A stretch of 64,000 bases of DNA, taken from assembly GCF_900184945.1 (NCBI RefSeq), contig NZ_FXYF01000010.1:1-64000 (forward strand), written 5' to 3'. Source of the stretch: Antarctobacter aquimaris (GTDB taxonomy: Bacteria > Pseudomonadota > Alphaproteobacteria > Rhodobacterales > Rhodobacteraceae). The number at the start of each line of letters is the position of its first letter. Position 1 is the first letter of the stretch. Made by a program: the position numbers and the translations under genes. The notes beneath the pieces were generated by a model that was given only the letters and a program-made list of their open reading frames with translations, was not told the DNA's origin and did no database searches. This document shows positions 8,466-16,726 of this stretch, in pieces.

Positions 8466-10030
8466 TGCAGGACAGCCGCCCGCCCGCGCAGACCTGGACG
8501 CTGACGAAACCGCAGGTCGTCAGCGACGGCGGCATCGTGGTCGCCCAGAACGCCGAGGCCGCGCGCGCCGGGGCGCGTGTGCTGGAGGCCGGTGGCACCG
8601 CGATGGACGCGGCGGTGGTCACCGCCTGCGTGCTCTCGGTGGTCGAACCCTGGCTGTCGGGCCTGGGCGGCGGCGGGTTCCTGGTGCACGGCGCCGCGAA
8701 CGGCACGGTCGAAACGCTGGATTTCAACCTGGTCGCCGGTCAGGGAGTCGACCCCGCCGCCTATCCGCTGGCGGGCGGGTCCGGGGGCGACTGGTTCAAT
8801 TGGCCGGCGGTCAAGGACGACCGCAACCTGGTCGGACCGACGTCGATCTGCGTGCCGGGGGCGGTGGCGGGGCTGTCCACGGCGCTGGAACAGCATGGCC
8901 GCCTGTCCTGGGCCGAGGCGCTGGCCCCGGCGATCGAGATCGCCGAACGCGGGATGCGGGTGGACTGGTTCGCCGACCTCGCCTTTGCCATCGACCGCCC
9001 CGGCCTGTCGCGCGACCCCGAGGCGCGGGGGCTGTTCCTGGACCCGGACAGGCGCGTGGCGGACCCGGCCGGGCCGGGCGGCGACCTGCTGCCGATGCCG
9101 AAGAAGGCGGCGATGCTGCGCCGCCTGGCCGAGGCGGGCGCGCGCGACTTCTACGAAGGCCAGATCGCCCGGGCGCTTTCGGCCGACCTCGCGGCAATGG
9201 GCGCACCCGTCACCTCTGCCGATCTTGCCCGCTACCGTGCCGAATGGCGCGCGCCGGTCAGCGCCCCCTATCGCGACCGGCAGGTACACGCGATCCCGGG
9301 TCTGTCCGGCGGACCAAGCCTGCTGGAGGCGCTGGCGCAGCTGTCGCACCACGAGATAGGCGCCTTGGACGAGGCAGCGCGCGCCGCGCTCTACGCCGAC
9401 ACCATCCGCGCCGCCTACGAACAGCGGCTGAAGACGATGGGCCACGCCGCGGGCGCGGGGGATTGCACCAGCCATGTCTCGGTCGTCGACCGGCATGGCA
9501 ACATGGTCGCGCTGACCAATACGCTGCTGTCGCGCTTCGGCTCCAAGGTGATATCTCCCTCGCTGGGCCTGCTGCTCAACAACGGCATGATGTGGTTCGA
9601 CCCGCGCCCCGGCCAGCCCAACGGCATCGCGCCGGGCGCGCGGCCGCTTGCCAACATGTGCCCGGTGATCGTGACACAGGACGGCAAACCCGAGATCGCG
9701 CTGGGTGCGGCGGGCGGGCGGCAGATCTTTCCCGCCGTCCTCCAGGTGCTGTCCGGGCTGATCGACCTTGGCCGGTCGCCGCAGGACGCGCTGCACGCGC
9801 CGCGCCTCGACGCCAGCACGCCGACGATCCTGGTCAACCGGCGCGCCGCACGGGACGTGGCGACCGCGATCTCGGCCAACCACCCGGTGCAGATCACCGA
9901 AGACGGCGTCTACCCGGTGCGGTTCTCGATCCCGTCGCTGGCGGTATCCGGTCAGGGGCGCGGGCCCAACATCGGCGCCGCGCACCCGCCCAGCCCCTGG
10001 GCCGCCGCGGTGGCCGAGGGCGCGGCATGA
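8462..10030 (+). CDS. gamma-glutamyltransferase-like Ntn hydrolase
   Basis: 522 residues. The family features are the early GGTAMDAAVVTACVLSVVEP and GLGGGGF segments and, at residue ~334, DCTSHVSVVD. Thr336 would be the autoproteolytic nucleophile; the usual second Thr is Ser (TSH in place of TTH). GNMVALTNT follows, and a C-terminal GAAGGRQIFPAVLQVL matches the small subunit. No signal peptide is seen, unlike periplasmic GGT, so processing and activity are probably cytoplasmic, on imported substrate. Its start codons ATG 8462 (overlapping the previous stop) and ATG 8465 are adjacent. It could be a cephalosporin acylase-like or other GGT paralogue. Confidence 0.9.
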   Translation: MMQDSRPPAQTWTLTKPQVVSDGGIVVAQNAEAARAGARVLEAGGTAMDAAVVTACVLSVVEPWLSGLGGGGFLVHGAANGTVETLDFNLVAGQGVDPAAYPLAGGSGGDWFNWPAVKDDRNLVGPTSICVPGAVAGLSTALEQHGRLSWAEALAPAIEIAERGMRVDWFADLAFAIDRPGLSRDPEARGLFLDPDRRVADPAGPGGDLLPMPKKAAMLRRLAEAGARDFYEGQIARALSADLAAMGAPVTSADLARYRAEWRAPVSAPYRDRQVHAIPGLSGGPSLLEALAQLSHHEIGALDEAARAALYADTIRAAYEQRLKTMGHAAGAGDCTSHVSVVDRHGNMVALTNTLLSRFGSKVISPSLGLLLNNGMMWFDPRPGQPNGIAPGARPLANMCPVIVTQDGKPEIALGAAGGRQIFPAVLQVLSGLIDLGRSPQDALHAPRLDASTPTILVNRRAARDVATAISANHPVQITEDGVYPVRFSIPSLAVSGQGRGPNIGAAHPPSPWAAAVAEGAA

Positions 10031-10968
10031 CCCTGTTGCAGGTCGAAGGTCTGTCGGTGCAGGCGGGGGACCTGTCGCTGGTCGAGGGCGTCGACCTCGA
10101 CATCCGGCCGGGCGAGGTGGTCGCGCTGGTGGGCGAAAGCGGCTCGGGCAAGTCGCTCACCGCGCTGTCGATCATGGGGCTGCTGGCCGAGGGGTTGCAG
10201 GTGACCGGCGGTCAGGTGCGGCTGGACGGCGAGCCATTGACCGCCCGGCGTCTGGCCCGGTTGCGGGGCCTCGACCTCGCGATGATCTTCCAGGAGCCGG
10301 TGTCGTCGCTCAACCCGCTGATGCCGGTGGGCGCGCAGGTGGCCGAGAGCCTGATCGTCCATGGCCGCGCCTCCGCCGCCGAGGCGCGCATCAAGGCCAT
10401 CGACATGCTGCGCCGCGTCGGCATCCCCGACCCCGAGCGCCGCGCCGACCAGTTGCCCGCCGAGCTTTCGGGCGGGATGTGCCAGCGCGTGATGATCGCG
10501 GCCGCGCTGATCTCGCGCCCCCGCCTGCTGATCGCGGACGAGCCAACCACCGCGCTGGACGTGACGATCCAGGCGCAGATCCTCGCGCTGATCGGCGATC
10601 TGGCGCGCGAAGTGGGAACCGCCGTGCTGTTCATCACGCATGACATGGGCGTGGTCGCGGAACTCGCCGACCGCGTCTGCGTCATGTACGGCGGCCGCGT
10701 CGTCGAACAGGGGCCGGTCGCCGACCTGTTCGCCGCGCCGCGCCATCCCTACACGGCGATGCTGCTGCGCACGATCCCGCGCCTGACCGATCCGCCCCGG
10801 CAGGAGCTGTTCGTGATCCGCGGCAACGTGCCCAGCCCGCGCGACTGGCCCGAAGGCTGCCGCTTTCGCACCCGCTGTCCGCGCGCGGACGCGGCCTGTC
10901 GCCGGCGTCCTGTGCTGACCGGGACAGGCCATCGCGTGGCCTGCGTCCATCCAATGGAGGCGCCATGA
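10027..10968 (+). CDS. ABC transporter ATPase, DppD/OppD type
   Basis: 313 residues. Walker A GESGSGKS (36-43), Q-loop FQEPVSSLNPL, signature LSGGMCQRVM, Walker B LLIADEP, then D-loop TALD and the H-loop ITHD. The C-terminal oligopeptide-ABC extension has Cys residues in GCRFRTRCPRADAAC, as in DppD/OppD, which often bind an Fe-S cluster there. It overlaps both the GGT gene and the partner ATPase by four bases. Confidence 0.95.
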   Translation: MTLLQVEGLSVQAGDLSLVEGVDLDIRPGEVVALVGESGSGKSLTALSIMGLLAEGLQVTGGQVRLDGEPLTARRLARLRGLDLAMIFQEPVSSLNPLMPVGAQVAESLIVHGRASAAEARIKAIDMLRRVGIPDPERRADQLPAELSGGMCQRVMIAAALISRPRLLIADEPTTALDVTIQAQILALIGDLAREVGTAVLFITHDMGVVAELADRVCVMYGGRVVEQGPVADLFAAPRHPYTAMLLRTIPRLTDPPRQELFVIRGNVPSPRDWPEGCRFRTRCPRADAACRRRPVLTGTGHRVACVHPMEAP

Positions 10969-11933
10969 CCGCCCTGCTGGAGATCGAGAACCTCAAGGTG
11001 CATTTCCCGGTGCGCACCGGCCGCTTTGGCGGCGACAAGGCCGTGGTCAAGGCGGTCGACGGCGTCTCGCTGACGCTGGCGGCACGGGAAACGCTGGCCC
11101 TGGTGGGCGAGTCCGGCTGTGGCAAGTCCACGACCGGCAACGCGGTGCTGGGCCTCGCGCCGGTGACCTCGGGGCGCATCCGTTTTGACGGGCGCGACCT
11201 GTCGACGCTGGATGCTGAGGGCCGCAAGGGCGTGTGGCGCGACATGCAGGTCGTCTTTCAGGACCCGGTCTCGGCGCTGAACCCGCGCCGCAGCATCGCG
11301 CAGTCCATCGCCGAACCGCTGGAGATCCACGGCACCCCGCGCGGCCAGATCCGCCCCCGGGTCGACGAGTTGATGGACCTGGTCGGCCTCAACCCCGACC
11401 AGCGCGACCGGCGGCCCGGCGCGCTGTCAGGCGGCCAGAGGCAACGCGTGGTGATCGCCCGCGCGCTGGCGCTGAACCCCCGGCTGGTGATCTGCGACGA
11501 GCCGGTCAGCGCGCTCGACGTGTCGATCCAGAGCCAGATCCTGAACCTGCTGATGCGCCTGCAATCCGAACTGTCGCTGAGCTACTTGTTCATCAGCCAC
11601 GACCTGAGCGTGGTGCGCCATATCGCCGACCGGGTCGCCGTCATGTACCTGGGCACCGTGGTCGAGATCGGCCCCGCCGCCGAGGTCTTTGGCAATCCGG
11701 TCCACCCCTATACCGAGGCGCTGCTGTCCGCGATCCCCCGCCCCGAGCCAGGCGCGCGGCGGGACCGAATCCTGTTGCAGGGCGACCTGCCAAGCCCGAT
11801 CTCGCCCCCCTCTGGCTGCCCGTTCCGCACGCGCTGCCCGATCGCCGAACCGGGCTGCGCCGAAGTGCGCCCGGACCTGGCGCCCGGTATGGGCAAACAC
11901 CAGGTCGCCTGCCTGCGCCGAAGCCTCGGGTAG
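10965..11933 (+). CDS. ABC transporter ATPase, DppF/OppF type
   Basis: 322 residues. Walker A GESGCGKST, Q-loop FQDPVSALNPR, signature LSGGQRQRV, Walker B LVICDEPVSALD and H-loop ISHDLSVV. The C-terminal GCPFRTRCPIAEPGC resembles its partner. It is the last gene of the plus-strand operon. No strong terminator is evident in the next 100 bases, where convergent remnant DNA begins. Confidence 0.95.
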   Translation: MTALLEIENLKVHFPVRTGRFGGDKAVVKAVDGVSLTLAARETLALVGESGCGKSTTGNAVLGLAPVTSGRIRFDGRDLSTLDAEGRKGVWRDMQVVFQDPVSALNPRRSIAQSIAEPLEIHGTPRGQIRPRVDELMDLVGLNPDQRDRRPGALSGGQRQRVVIARALALNPRLVICDEPVSALDVSIQSQILNLLMRLQSELSLSYLFISHDLSVVRHIADRVAVMYLGTVVEIGPAAEVFGNPVHPYTEALLSAIPRPEPGARRDRILLQGDLPSPISPPSGCPFRTRCPIAEPGCAEVRPDLAPGMGKHQVACLRRSLG

Positions 11934-12145
11934 GTCCCAGGCTTGCCAGGACCGGCAGGACTTGGCGGCGTACTGGCCGGGCAGATCGGCGCCGAACGCC
12001 TGTCCCTGGTTCGTCAGCCCGCACCGCCCCTTGCGTGGAGTCGACCGCTGGGGCGGCGGCGGGATCCAGTGCGTGATCACGCACCGGATGGACCGCACGC
12101 TGGTCGATCGCGCTGTCCTGGTCGGCGCCCTTGGCGTAAAGCAGT
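11934..12145. other. gap, probably decayed DNA
   Basis: I see no intact gene and cannot recognise any frame on either strand. It lies between the end of the importer operon and the iolC-like remnant, and may be worn-out 3' sequence of that gene. Confidence 0.35.
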
Positions 12146-12379
12146 TCAGCGGCGAGGCGGGATCGTCAGAGCGCCAGTCGAACAACCCTCCGCACCGCTG
12201 TCCTCGCCCGCAAAGACGAGGGTCCGCCTCATATGCTCGTCACCGGCGCGGCTGATCGCCTTTCCGAAAGAGGACATATCCTCCAGCCGTCCGCAAATCT
12301 GCGCGCCGTACATATCCACGCCCGCGCGGCCGATCGTGATCAGATGCAGGGGGCTGGACCTTTTGCCATCCCCTTTCAT
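12146..12379 (-). pseudogene. iolC-like (5-dehydro-2-deoxygluconokinase, PfkB family) remnant
   Basis: The first ~35 residues, LITIGRAGVDMYGAQICGRL then EDMSSFGKAI, match the characteristic N-terminus of IolC kinases (VITIGRSSVDLYGQQ, GRLEDM). The sequence then jumps to GDEHMRRTL, which in IolC follows about 25-30 residues later, and stops after 77 codons where the family has over 300. ATG 12379 overlaps the stop of the purU remnant, as in an operon. Loss of the ATP-binding C-terminal half means it cannot be active. Confidence 0.7.
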
Positions 12380-12600
12380 CTGCCCATGCGCTCCGACGCG
12401 CAGGGACCCGAACAGGCTGGAAAGAGCACGGATTTGGTCCCGTTCAAGAAAACGCGGCCATGAATACGGGTATGGATGGCGCGGGCAATCACCTGTGCCC
12501 CGACATCGCGGCCCAGCGACACCTCATCCTCGCAGCCGTGCACATGCGTGACAGGAATGATGTCCCGCGCGATGATCGGTCCGTCATCGAGGTCGGCACA
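12376..12600 (-). pseudogene. purU (formyltetrahydrofolate deformylase) C-terminal remnant
   Basis: In one minus frame ADLDDGPIIARDIIPVTHVH, then GRDVGAQVIARAIHTRIHGR and VFLNGTKSVLF, match the last ~65 residues of PurU (DLDEGPIIEQDV, AVRWHLEDRV-like, NGNKTVVF). The upstream three quarters of the gene is absent; the remnant begins 17 bp after the PanB-like stop. PurU releases formate from 10-formyl-THF, so its former presence points to one-carbon units arising in this pathway. Confidence 0.75.
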
Positions 12601-12616
12601 GCGCCGATCCAAAGCA

Positions 12617-13435
12617 TCAGCCCTGCACCTGTGCCATGAAGGCGTCGAATTCGTCATCCTTGATGGCCACGGAATGACCCGCCTCGGGATAGCCACCGCT
12701 ATCGACGTCGGCCTTGAATTCCCGGAACGCGGCGATGCGTTCGTTTTGCAGGCGTTCGAATTCGGGGGCGAAGTTGCGATAGGCCTTGCCGTGACGTGGC
12801 ATGTGGTTCCTGCCATAGCCGCACACGTCCTCGGTGAACAGGTATTGCGCGTCGGCATATCTGCCCGCGCCCATGCCCAGCATGACGAGCGACGAATTCT
12901 CGGTCAGGAACCTGGCCACGCGATCCGGAACAACCTCCAGCTCGGCGGCAAAGACACCGATCCTTTCCAGCATCCGGGCGTGTTTCCACAGCTTCGCGGC
13001 CTCGTCCGCCGTCTTGCCCACGGCGCGCCACCCGGTCCAGGTGATGTAGGACGGGATCAGGCCGATGTGCCCGACGACCGGCAAGTGGTTGTCGCAGAGC
13101 AGCTTCTGGATGTCATAGCTGGCCGAGCAGTAATAGGCGTCGCCGCCCAGGCCCGCGTAGTGGAAGGCCGCGCGGAGGTAGTCCTCGCCGGTGGCGATGG
13201 CACGGCCCTCGAACCGGCCCCAGCCGCCGTAGGGAAGACCGACCTGCACAAAGCAATCGCCCGCCGCCTCGCGCATCTCGGCGTCAAAGAACTTGCCCTC
13301 GATGGACAGCATGTGGATGCCCGCGGCGTGGGCGGCGGCGGCTTCCTCGGGGGTGGTGACGAAGAGCATCGAGATCTTCTCGCCGCGCGCCTTCATGGCG
13401 CGGATGTCTTCGACGTGCGGACGGTTGTGATACAT
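12617..13435 (-). CDS. PanB-like (ketopantoate hydroxymethyltransferase superfamily) protein with altered active site
   Basis: 272 residues, intact, with AGGA seven bases before ATG. The C-terminal half follows PanB: VVGHIGLIPS (~120-129), FAAELEVVP (~162-170, the position of the catalytic Glu), MLGMGAGRYADAQ, and a SGGYPEAGHS-like end. The N-terminal half diverges: the VGDS and ADLPF motifs that supply Mg ligands in PanB are not seen (VGLPYGG at 65-71), and the VKIEGG segment reads YYCSAS (101-106). It is thus unlikely to be the housekeeping pantothenate enzyme. It sits in the moc/iol-like operon between a TIM-barrel isomerase and a purU remnant, so an aldol-type reaction on a one-carbon or keto compound is possible. 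Confidence 0.75.
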   Translation of the reverse strand: MYHNRPHVEDIRAMKARGEKISMLFVTTPEEAAAAHAAGIHMLSIEGKFFDAEMREAAGDCFVQVGLPYGGWGRFEGRAIATGEDYLRAAFHYAGLGGDAYYCSASYDIQKLLCDNHLPVVGHIGLIPSYITWTGWRAVGKTADEAAKLWKHARMLERIGVFAAELEVVPDRVARFLTENSSLVMLGMGAGRYADAQYLFTEDVCGYGRNHMPRHGKAYRNFAPEFERLQNERIAAFREFKADVDSGGYPEAGHSVAIKDDEFDAFMAQVQG

Positions 13436-13454
13436 GTGTCAATCCTGTGTTGGC

Positions 13455-13617
13455 TCACGCGGCTTTCATCAGCCGCTTGAGGTTCTGTTCGGGGTCGGCC
13501 AACACGTCGGCGTCGACGGCCGCCCGGTCATCGAGTTCGTCGAAGACGCGGATGTCCTTCGACGTGGCGTTGTCCGGCCCGATGCCCGCCGCGCCCCCCT
13601 GCCCCGAGGATGACCAT
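13455..13617 (-). pseudogene. unidentified frameshifted gene fragment
   Basis: ATG at 13617 opens MVILGAGG; after a run of six C (plus strand, 13593-13598 region) the frame must shift by one base to continue as GIGPDNATSKDIRVFDELDD and finish with NLKRLMKAA and a stop at 13455. Codon use in the second part looks coding. It lies in the operon between the hydroxypyruvate-isomerase-like and PanB-like genes. I do not recognise the family. Confidence 0.35.
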
Positions 13618-13628
13618 GCCCCCCACCA

Positions 13629-14402
13629 CTAAACCGTGAAGGCTGCACGAAAGGCGTCGAGCGCGGCTTCGGGATCGCCTGCCGCAAAGGCCTCCATCCC
13701 GACCGGGCCGCGATAGCCCATGTCGTTCAGGGCCTTGGCGACACCTGCGTAGTTGATCTCGCCCGTGCCCGGTTCGCAGCGGCCCGGGTTGTCGGCGACC
13801 TGGACTTCGCCGATCCATGGCAGGCAGGCCCGGCACCAGCGGATCAGGTCGCCCTCGCCGATCTGCGTGTGGTAGAGATCGAGGTTGATGCGCAACTGCG
13901 GGCGGTTGACGGCGCTGACCAGCGCCAGCACCTCGGCGGTGCTGCCAAACGGGCAACCGGGATGGTCGATCGGGTTGAGGTTTTCCAGGGTGAAGGTCAC
14001 GCCCTCCCCCTCGGCCATATCGCAGATGCGGTGCAGCGTGTCGCGGGCGCGCTGTTCAAAGCCCGGCGCAAAGGACCCGATCAGCGGGATCGGCACGCCC
14101 CTGTCGCCCAGGCCCGTGCCGTGCAGGTTCAGCCGGTCGACGCCCAGCCGCTTGCCGACCTGCGCGGTTTCATGCGCAGAGGCCAGCAGCGCATCGGCGC
14201 CCTCGGCATCCGACAGCCGCCCCACCAAGTATCCGTTCATGATGGTGAAATTCGCGCCCGTGGCCTCCAGCCTGGCCAGGTCGTGTTCCGGCCAGTTCCA
14301 GAGACCGACACCAAAGCCCATCTCCTTCAGGCGCGAGGCCCGCCAGTCGATGGGCTTGTCACGCCAGAGCATCTCGGCGCAGGCAGCCAGTTGAAACGTC
14401 AT
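13629..14402 (-). CDS. hydroxypyruvate isomerase-like TIM-barrel protein
   Basis: 257 residues, the usual length for Hyi. ATG 14402 has GGAG eight bases upstream. The xylose-isomerase-like fold is shown by FTLENLN (metal Glu), RINLDLYHTQIGEGDL (Asp and His), the conserved Hyi segment QVADNPGRCEPGTGEINY and the final Glu in GPVGMEAF. Hyi isomerises hydroxypyruvate and tartronate semialdehyde; homologues in inositol and rhizopine clusters act on keto-inositols. All metal ligands are present, so it looks functional among decaying neighbours. Confidence 0.85.
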   Translation of the reverse strand: MTFQLAACAEMLWRDKPIDWRASRLKEMGFGVGLWNWPEHDLARLEATGANFTIMNGYLVGRLSDAEGADALLASAHETAQVGKRLGVDRLNLHGTGLGDRGVPIPLIGSFAPGFEQRARDTLHRICDMAEGEGVTFTLENLNPIDHPGCPFGSTAEVLALVSAVNRPQLRINLDLYHTQIGEGDLIRWCRACLPWIGEVQVADNPGRCEPGTGEINYAGVAKALNDMGYRGPVGMEAFAAGDPEAALDAFRAAFTV

Positions 14403-14428
14403 GTCGCGCGCTCCATTTGGGACGGGGG

Positions 14429-14474
14429 CAAGGCGCTTCGGAGCGCCTTGGACAAGCGTCTTTGCAGGCGCTTG
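14429..14474. repeat. tandem hairpins after the Rieske ferredoxin stop
   Basis: Two adjacent inverted repeats: 14429-14450 (9-bp arms, loop TCGG) and 14453-14474 (9-bp arms with one G-T pair, loop TTGC). The first begins CAAGGCGCT, the second CAAGCGTCT. They lie 10 nt downstream of the ferredoxin stop codon and 26 nt before the next start. Confidence 0.75.
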
Positions 14475-14484
14475 CTCGCCCGGT

Positions 14485-14796
14485 TCATATCTCGACGAAA
14501 ACCCGGCCGCCGTCGAGTTTGACGGGGTAGGTGCAAAGGCTCTCACAGGCCGGCGGGGTTTCGACCTCGCCGGATTTGCAATCAAAGATCGAGGAATGCT
14601 TGGGGCATTCGATGGTCGCCTCGACCACCAGCCCGCCCTCCAGGTGCACATCCTCGTGGGTGCACAGACCGTCGGTGCAATAGTAATTGTCCTCGTGATC
14701 GCGGATGATGACAAAGGTCCGCGCACCGTGATCAAAGCGGATCACGTCCTCGGCGTCGACATCGCCCGTCGCGCAGGCATCTACCCATTGTGCCAT
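14485..14796 (-). CDS. Rieske [2Fe-2S] ferredoxin, MocE-like
   Basis: 103 residues. The Rieske ligands are Cys45-x-His47 (CTHEDVHLEGG) and Cys64-x-x-His67 (CPKH). GAGGAG lies seven bases before ATG 14796. Small soluble Rieske ferredoxins feed electrons to oxygenases; MocE serves the oxygenase that demethylates rhizopine in Sinorhizobium. Here the likely partner is the di-iron membrane hydroxylase at 20087-21127. No ferredoxin reductase gene is seen in the window. Confidence 0.9.
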   Translation of the reverse strand: MAQWVDACATGDVDAEDVIRFDHGARTFVIIRDHEDNYYCTDGLCTHEDVHLEGGLVVEATIECPKHSSIFDCKSGEVETPPACESLCTYPVKLDGGRVFVEI

Positions 14797-14816
14797 GATT
14801 GTTCTCCTCGTTGGTG

Positions 14817-15080
14817 TCAGGCGGCCGGGGTGGCCGGTCCATCGTGACAGGGGTTTGCGGTCTCCGGCATCGCGTGCCGGAGATGGGGATCTTTGCCCTG
14901 ACGGCAGGGCGCGGGCAACGCCTTGGCATTGTTCGTGAGGCCAGCCACCCAGCAATGCGGCGCAGCAGACCAGCCGCAGGCGTTGACCTCGACCCTGCCG
15001 ACACCCATGCGCTGCGCATTGTCCACCACGGCCGTGAAGGACATGCCCCCGTAGCTGTCGGATACGAAACCCGGTTTCAT
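14817..15080 (-). pseudogene. sugar phosphate isomerase/epimerase (IolE/MocC-like) N-terminal remnant
   Basis: KPGFVSDSYGGMSFTAVVDN then GVGRVEVNACGWSAAPH is the typical N-terminus of xylose-isomerase-like TIM barrels found in inositol clusters (GFVSDSLGG, VEVNTGGWS). After about 45 residues the similarity is lost, apparently through frameshifts, and the frame stops at codon 88 where the family has about 300. Its ATG overlaps the stop of the MocA-like gene. Confidence 0.65.
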
Positions 15081-15835
15081 GTACAGAACGCCGGCCTGGA
15101 GACCAGGGAGGTGTCTTCACGCGCACCACTCGCCAAAGCGCGCGCGCCCGCCTCGGCGATCCCGGCGGCGGCGTAGCCGTCCCAGGCGGAGGACGCCAAT
15201 TCGGGATAGGCCCCGCCCCGCGCCCATTTGACAAAGGCCCGGTTCTGCCGGCGACAGGCCTCGGCGTCGCGGTCGCGCCAGTCGGGATCGTGTCCCAGGG
15301 TCCTGGCGCCGTCCTGATCGACGCGCGCATGGCTGACTAGGTTGGTCGAGATCGTGCCGGCGAAAGCGGCGGCGGGCGTCGCCACGTTGCGGTGCCAGTT
15401 GTGCCTCATCAGCGCGCGGCCGATCCTGCCATGGTGCAGGACCTTGCGCATCTGCCGGCAGGCCGGATCGTTGCGGCGCATGAAGCCCTGCATGATGTGC
15501 CGCTCGCCAGCAGTCTCTTCGGCCTGCATCACGTCAAGGCGTTCCGCCGAGGACTGCGAGAGGGGCGTTTCGCGCATCACCTCCTTGCCCGCCTCGATAC
15601 AGGCGGGGCTCAGCGGCGCGTGGGTGAAATCGGGCGAGGTGACGATCACGGCGTCCACGTCGTCGCGGGCGATGGTGGCCTGCGCGTCGCTTGCAGACTC
15701 GGCCCCGTCCCGGTCGGCGATGAACCTGGCGCGGGCAGCATCCATGTCGCAAACCACCTGAAGGATTGCGCCGGGAAGCGCCTCGGCGACGATGCGGGCG
15801 TGGTCGGCGCCGATGACGGCAATGCGAAGGGTCAT
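15077..15835 (-). pseudogene. Gfo/Idh/MocA-family dehydrogenase, internally deleted and probably inactive
   Basis: The N-terminus is a normal Rossmann start (TLRIAVIGADHARIVAEALPG) with IVTSPDFTHAPL. At the family EKP motif the sequence is MRETPLS, so the nucleotide-binding and catalytic Lys is replaced by Thr90. VGFMRRYDPA appears as MQGFMRRNDPA. After TISTNLVSHARVDQDG about 80-100 residues of the substrate domain are missing; the end resumes with SSAWDGYAAAGIAEAG. At 252 residues it is well short of the usual 330-350. The frame is open but function is unlikely; inositol 2-dehydrogenase was probably the original role. Confidence 0.75.
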
Positions 15836-15892
15836 TCGTTTCGTGCTTTCGATGAAGTGTGGTGATCCCGGGTCAGGCCCCGGGCGGGTGCC

Positions 15893-16717
15893 TCAATGCG
15901 CGGGTTCCGGCACATGTCCGTCATGAGTGTCCATGTAGCCTTCGATATTCGCTTCGAGATCGGCCATGGATTCGCCCCCGGCCATCAGGTCGGCAATTTC
16001 CTCGCGGGTCTTTTCACCCTTGCGGAAGTCGGCGGCGATGGCGCCCCGGATCAGAACGGCAAAGTGATCGCCCACCGCCATCGCGTGCATGACCTGGTGG
16101 GTGATGAAGATCACCGCCAGACCGCGCCGCTTGGCCTCGTTCACGATGCGGAGCACGTGCGCGGCCTGTTTCACCCCCAGCGCGGCGGTCGGCTCGTCCA
16201 GGATCAGCACGCGCGCGCCGAAATACACCGCGCGGGCGATGGCCAGCGATTGCCGTTCGCCCCCCGACAGGCCCCCGACGAGACGGTCGCCATCGGTGAT
16301 GCGGGTGATGCCCATCTTCTGGACCTCGTCCACGGCGATCCGGTTCGCCTTGTGCCGGTCAAAGACCTTGAACGGGCCGATCCCCCTGGTGGGCTCATTG
16401 CCGGCAAAGAAGTTGCGCCCGATGGACATCAGCGGGTAGGTGCCGCCGAACTGGTGCACCGTGGCGATGCCCATTTCCTGCGCGTCGCGGGGGCGGTCAA
16501 AGCGGACCGGCTTGCCGTCCATCAGCATCTCACCTCGGGTCGGCTGATAGACACCGGACAGCGTCTTGATCAGCGTCGATTTGCCGGCACCGTTGTCGCC
16601 CAGAAGGCAGAGCACCTCGCCTTCGTTGACCTTCAGGCTGATTTCATGAAGCACGTCGATCGGGCCAAAGCTCTTGTCGACCTTGCGCATCTCCAGAACG
16701 GGGGTCTTGTCAGACAT
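15893..16717 (-). CDS. simple-sugar ABC transporter ATPase (single domain, FrcA/RbsA type)
   Basis: 274 residues. Walker [11 protein letters not shown]-loop HQFGGTYPL, signature [10 protein letters not shown], Walker [13 protein letters not shown] and the H-loop ITHQVMHAM. It has one nucleotide-binding domain, unlike the double RbsA, so it works as a dimer with the adjacent RbsC-type permeases. The operon is binding protein, permease, permease, (permease remnant), ATPase. Confidence 0.93.
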   Translation of the reverse strand: MSDKTPVLEMRKVDKSFGPIDVLHEISLKVNEGEVLCLLGDNGAGKSTLIKTLSGVYQPTRGEMLMDGKPVRFDRPRDAQEMGIATVHQFGGTYPLMSIGRNFFAGNEPTRGIGPFKVFDRHKANRIAVDEVQKMGITRITDGDRLVGGLSGGERQSLAIARAVYFGARVLILDEPTAALGVKQAAHVLRIVNEAKRRGLAVIFITHQVMHAMAVGDHFAVLIRGAIAADFRKGEKTREEIADLMAGGESMADLEANIEGYMDTHDGHVPEPAH

Positions 16718-16726
16718 CTGTTGCCC

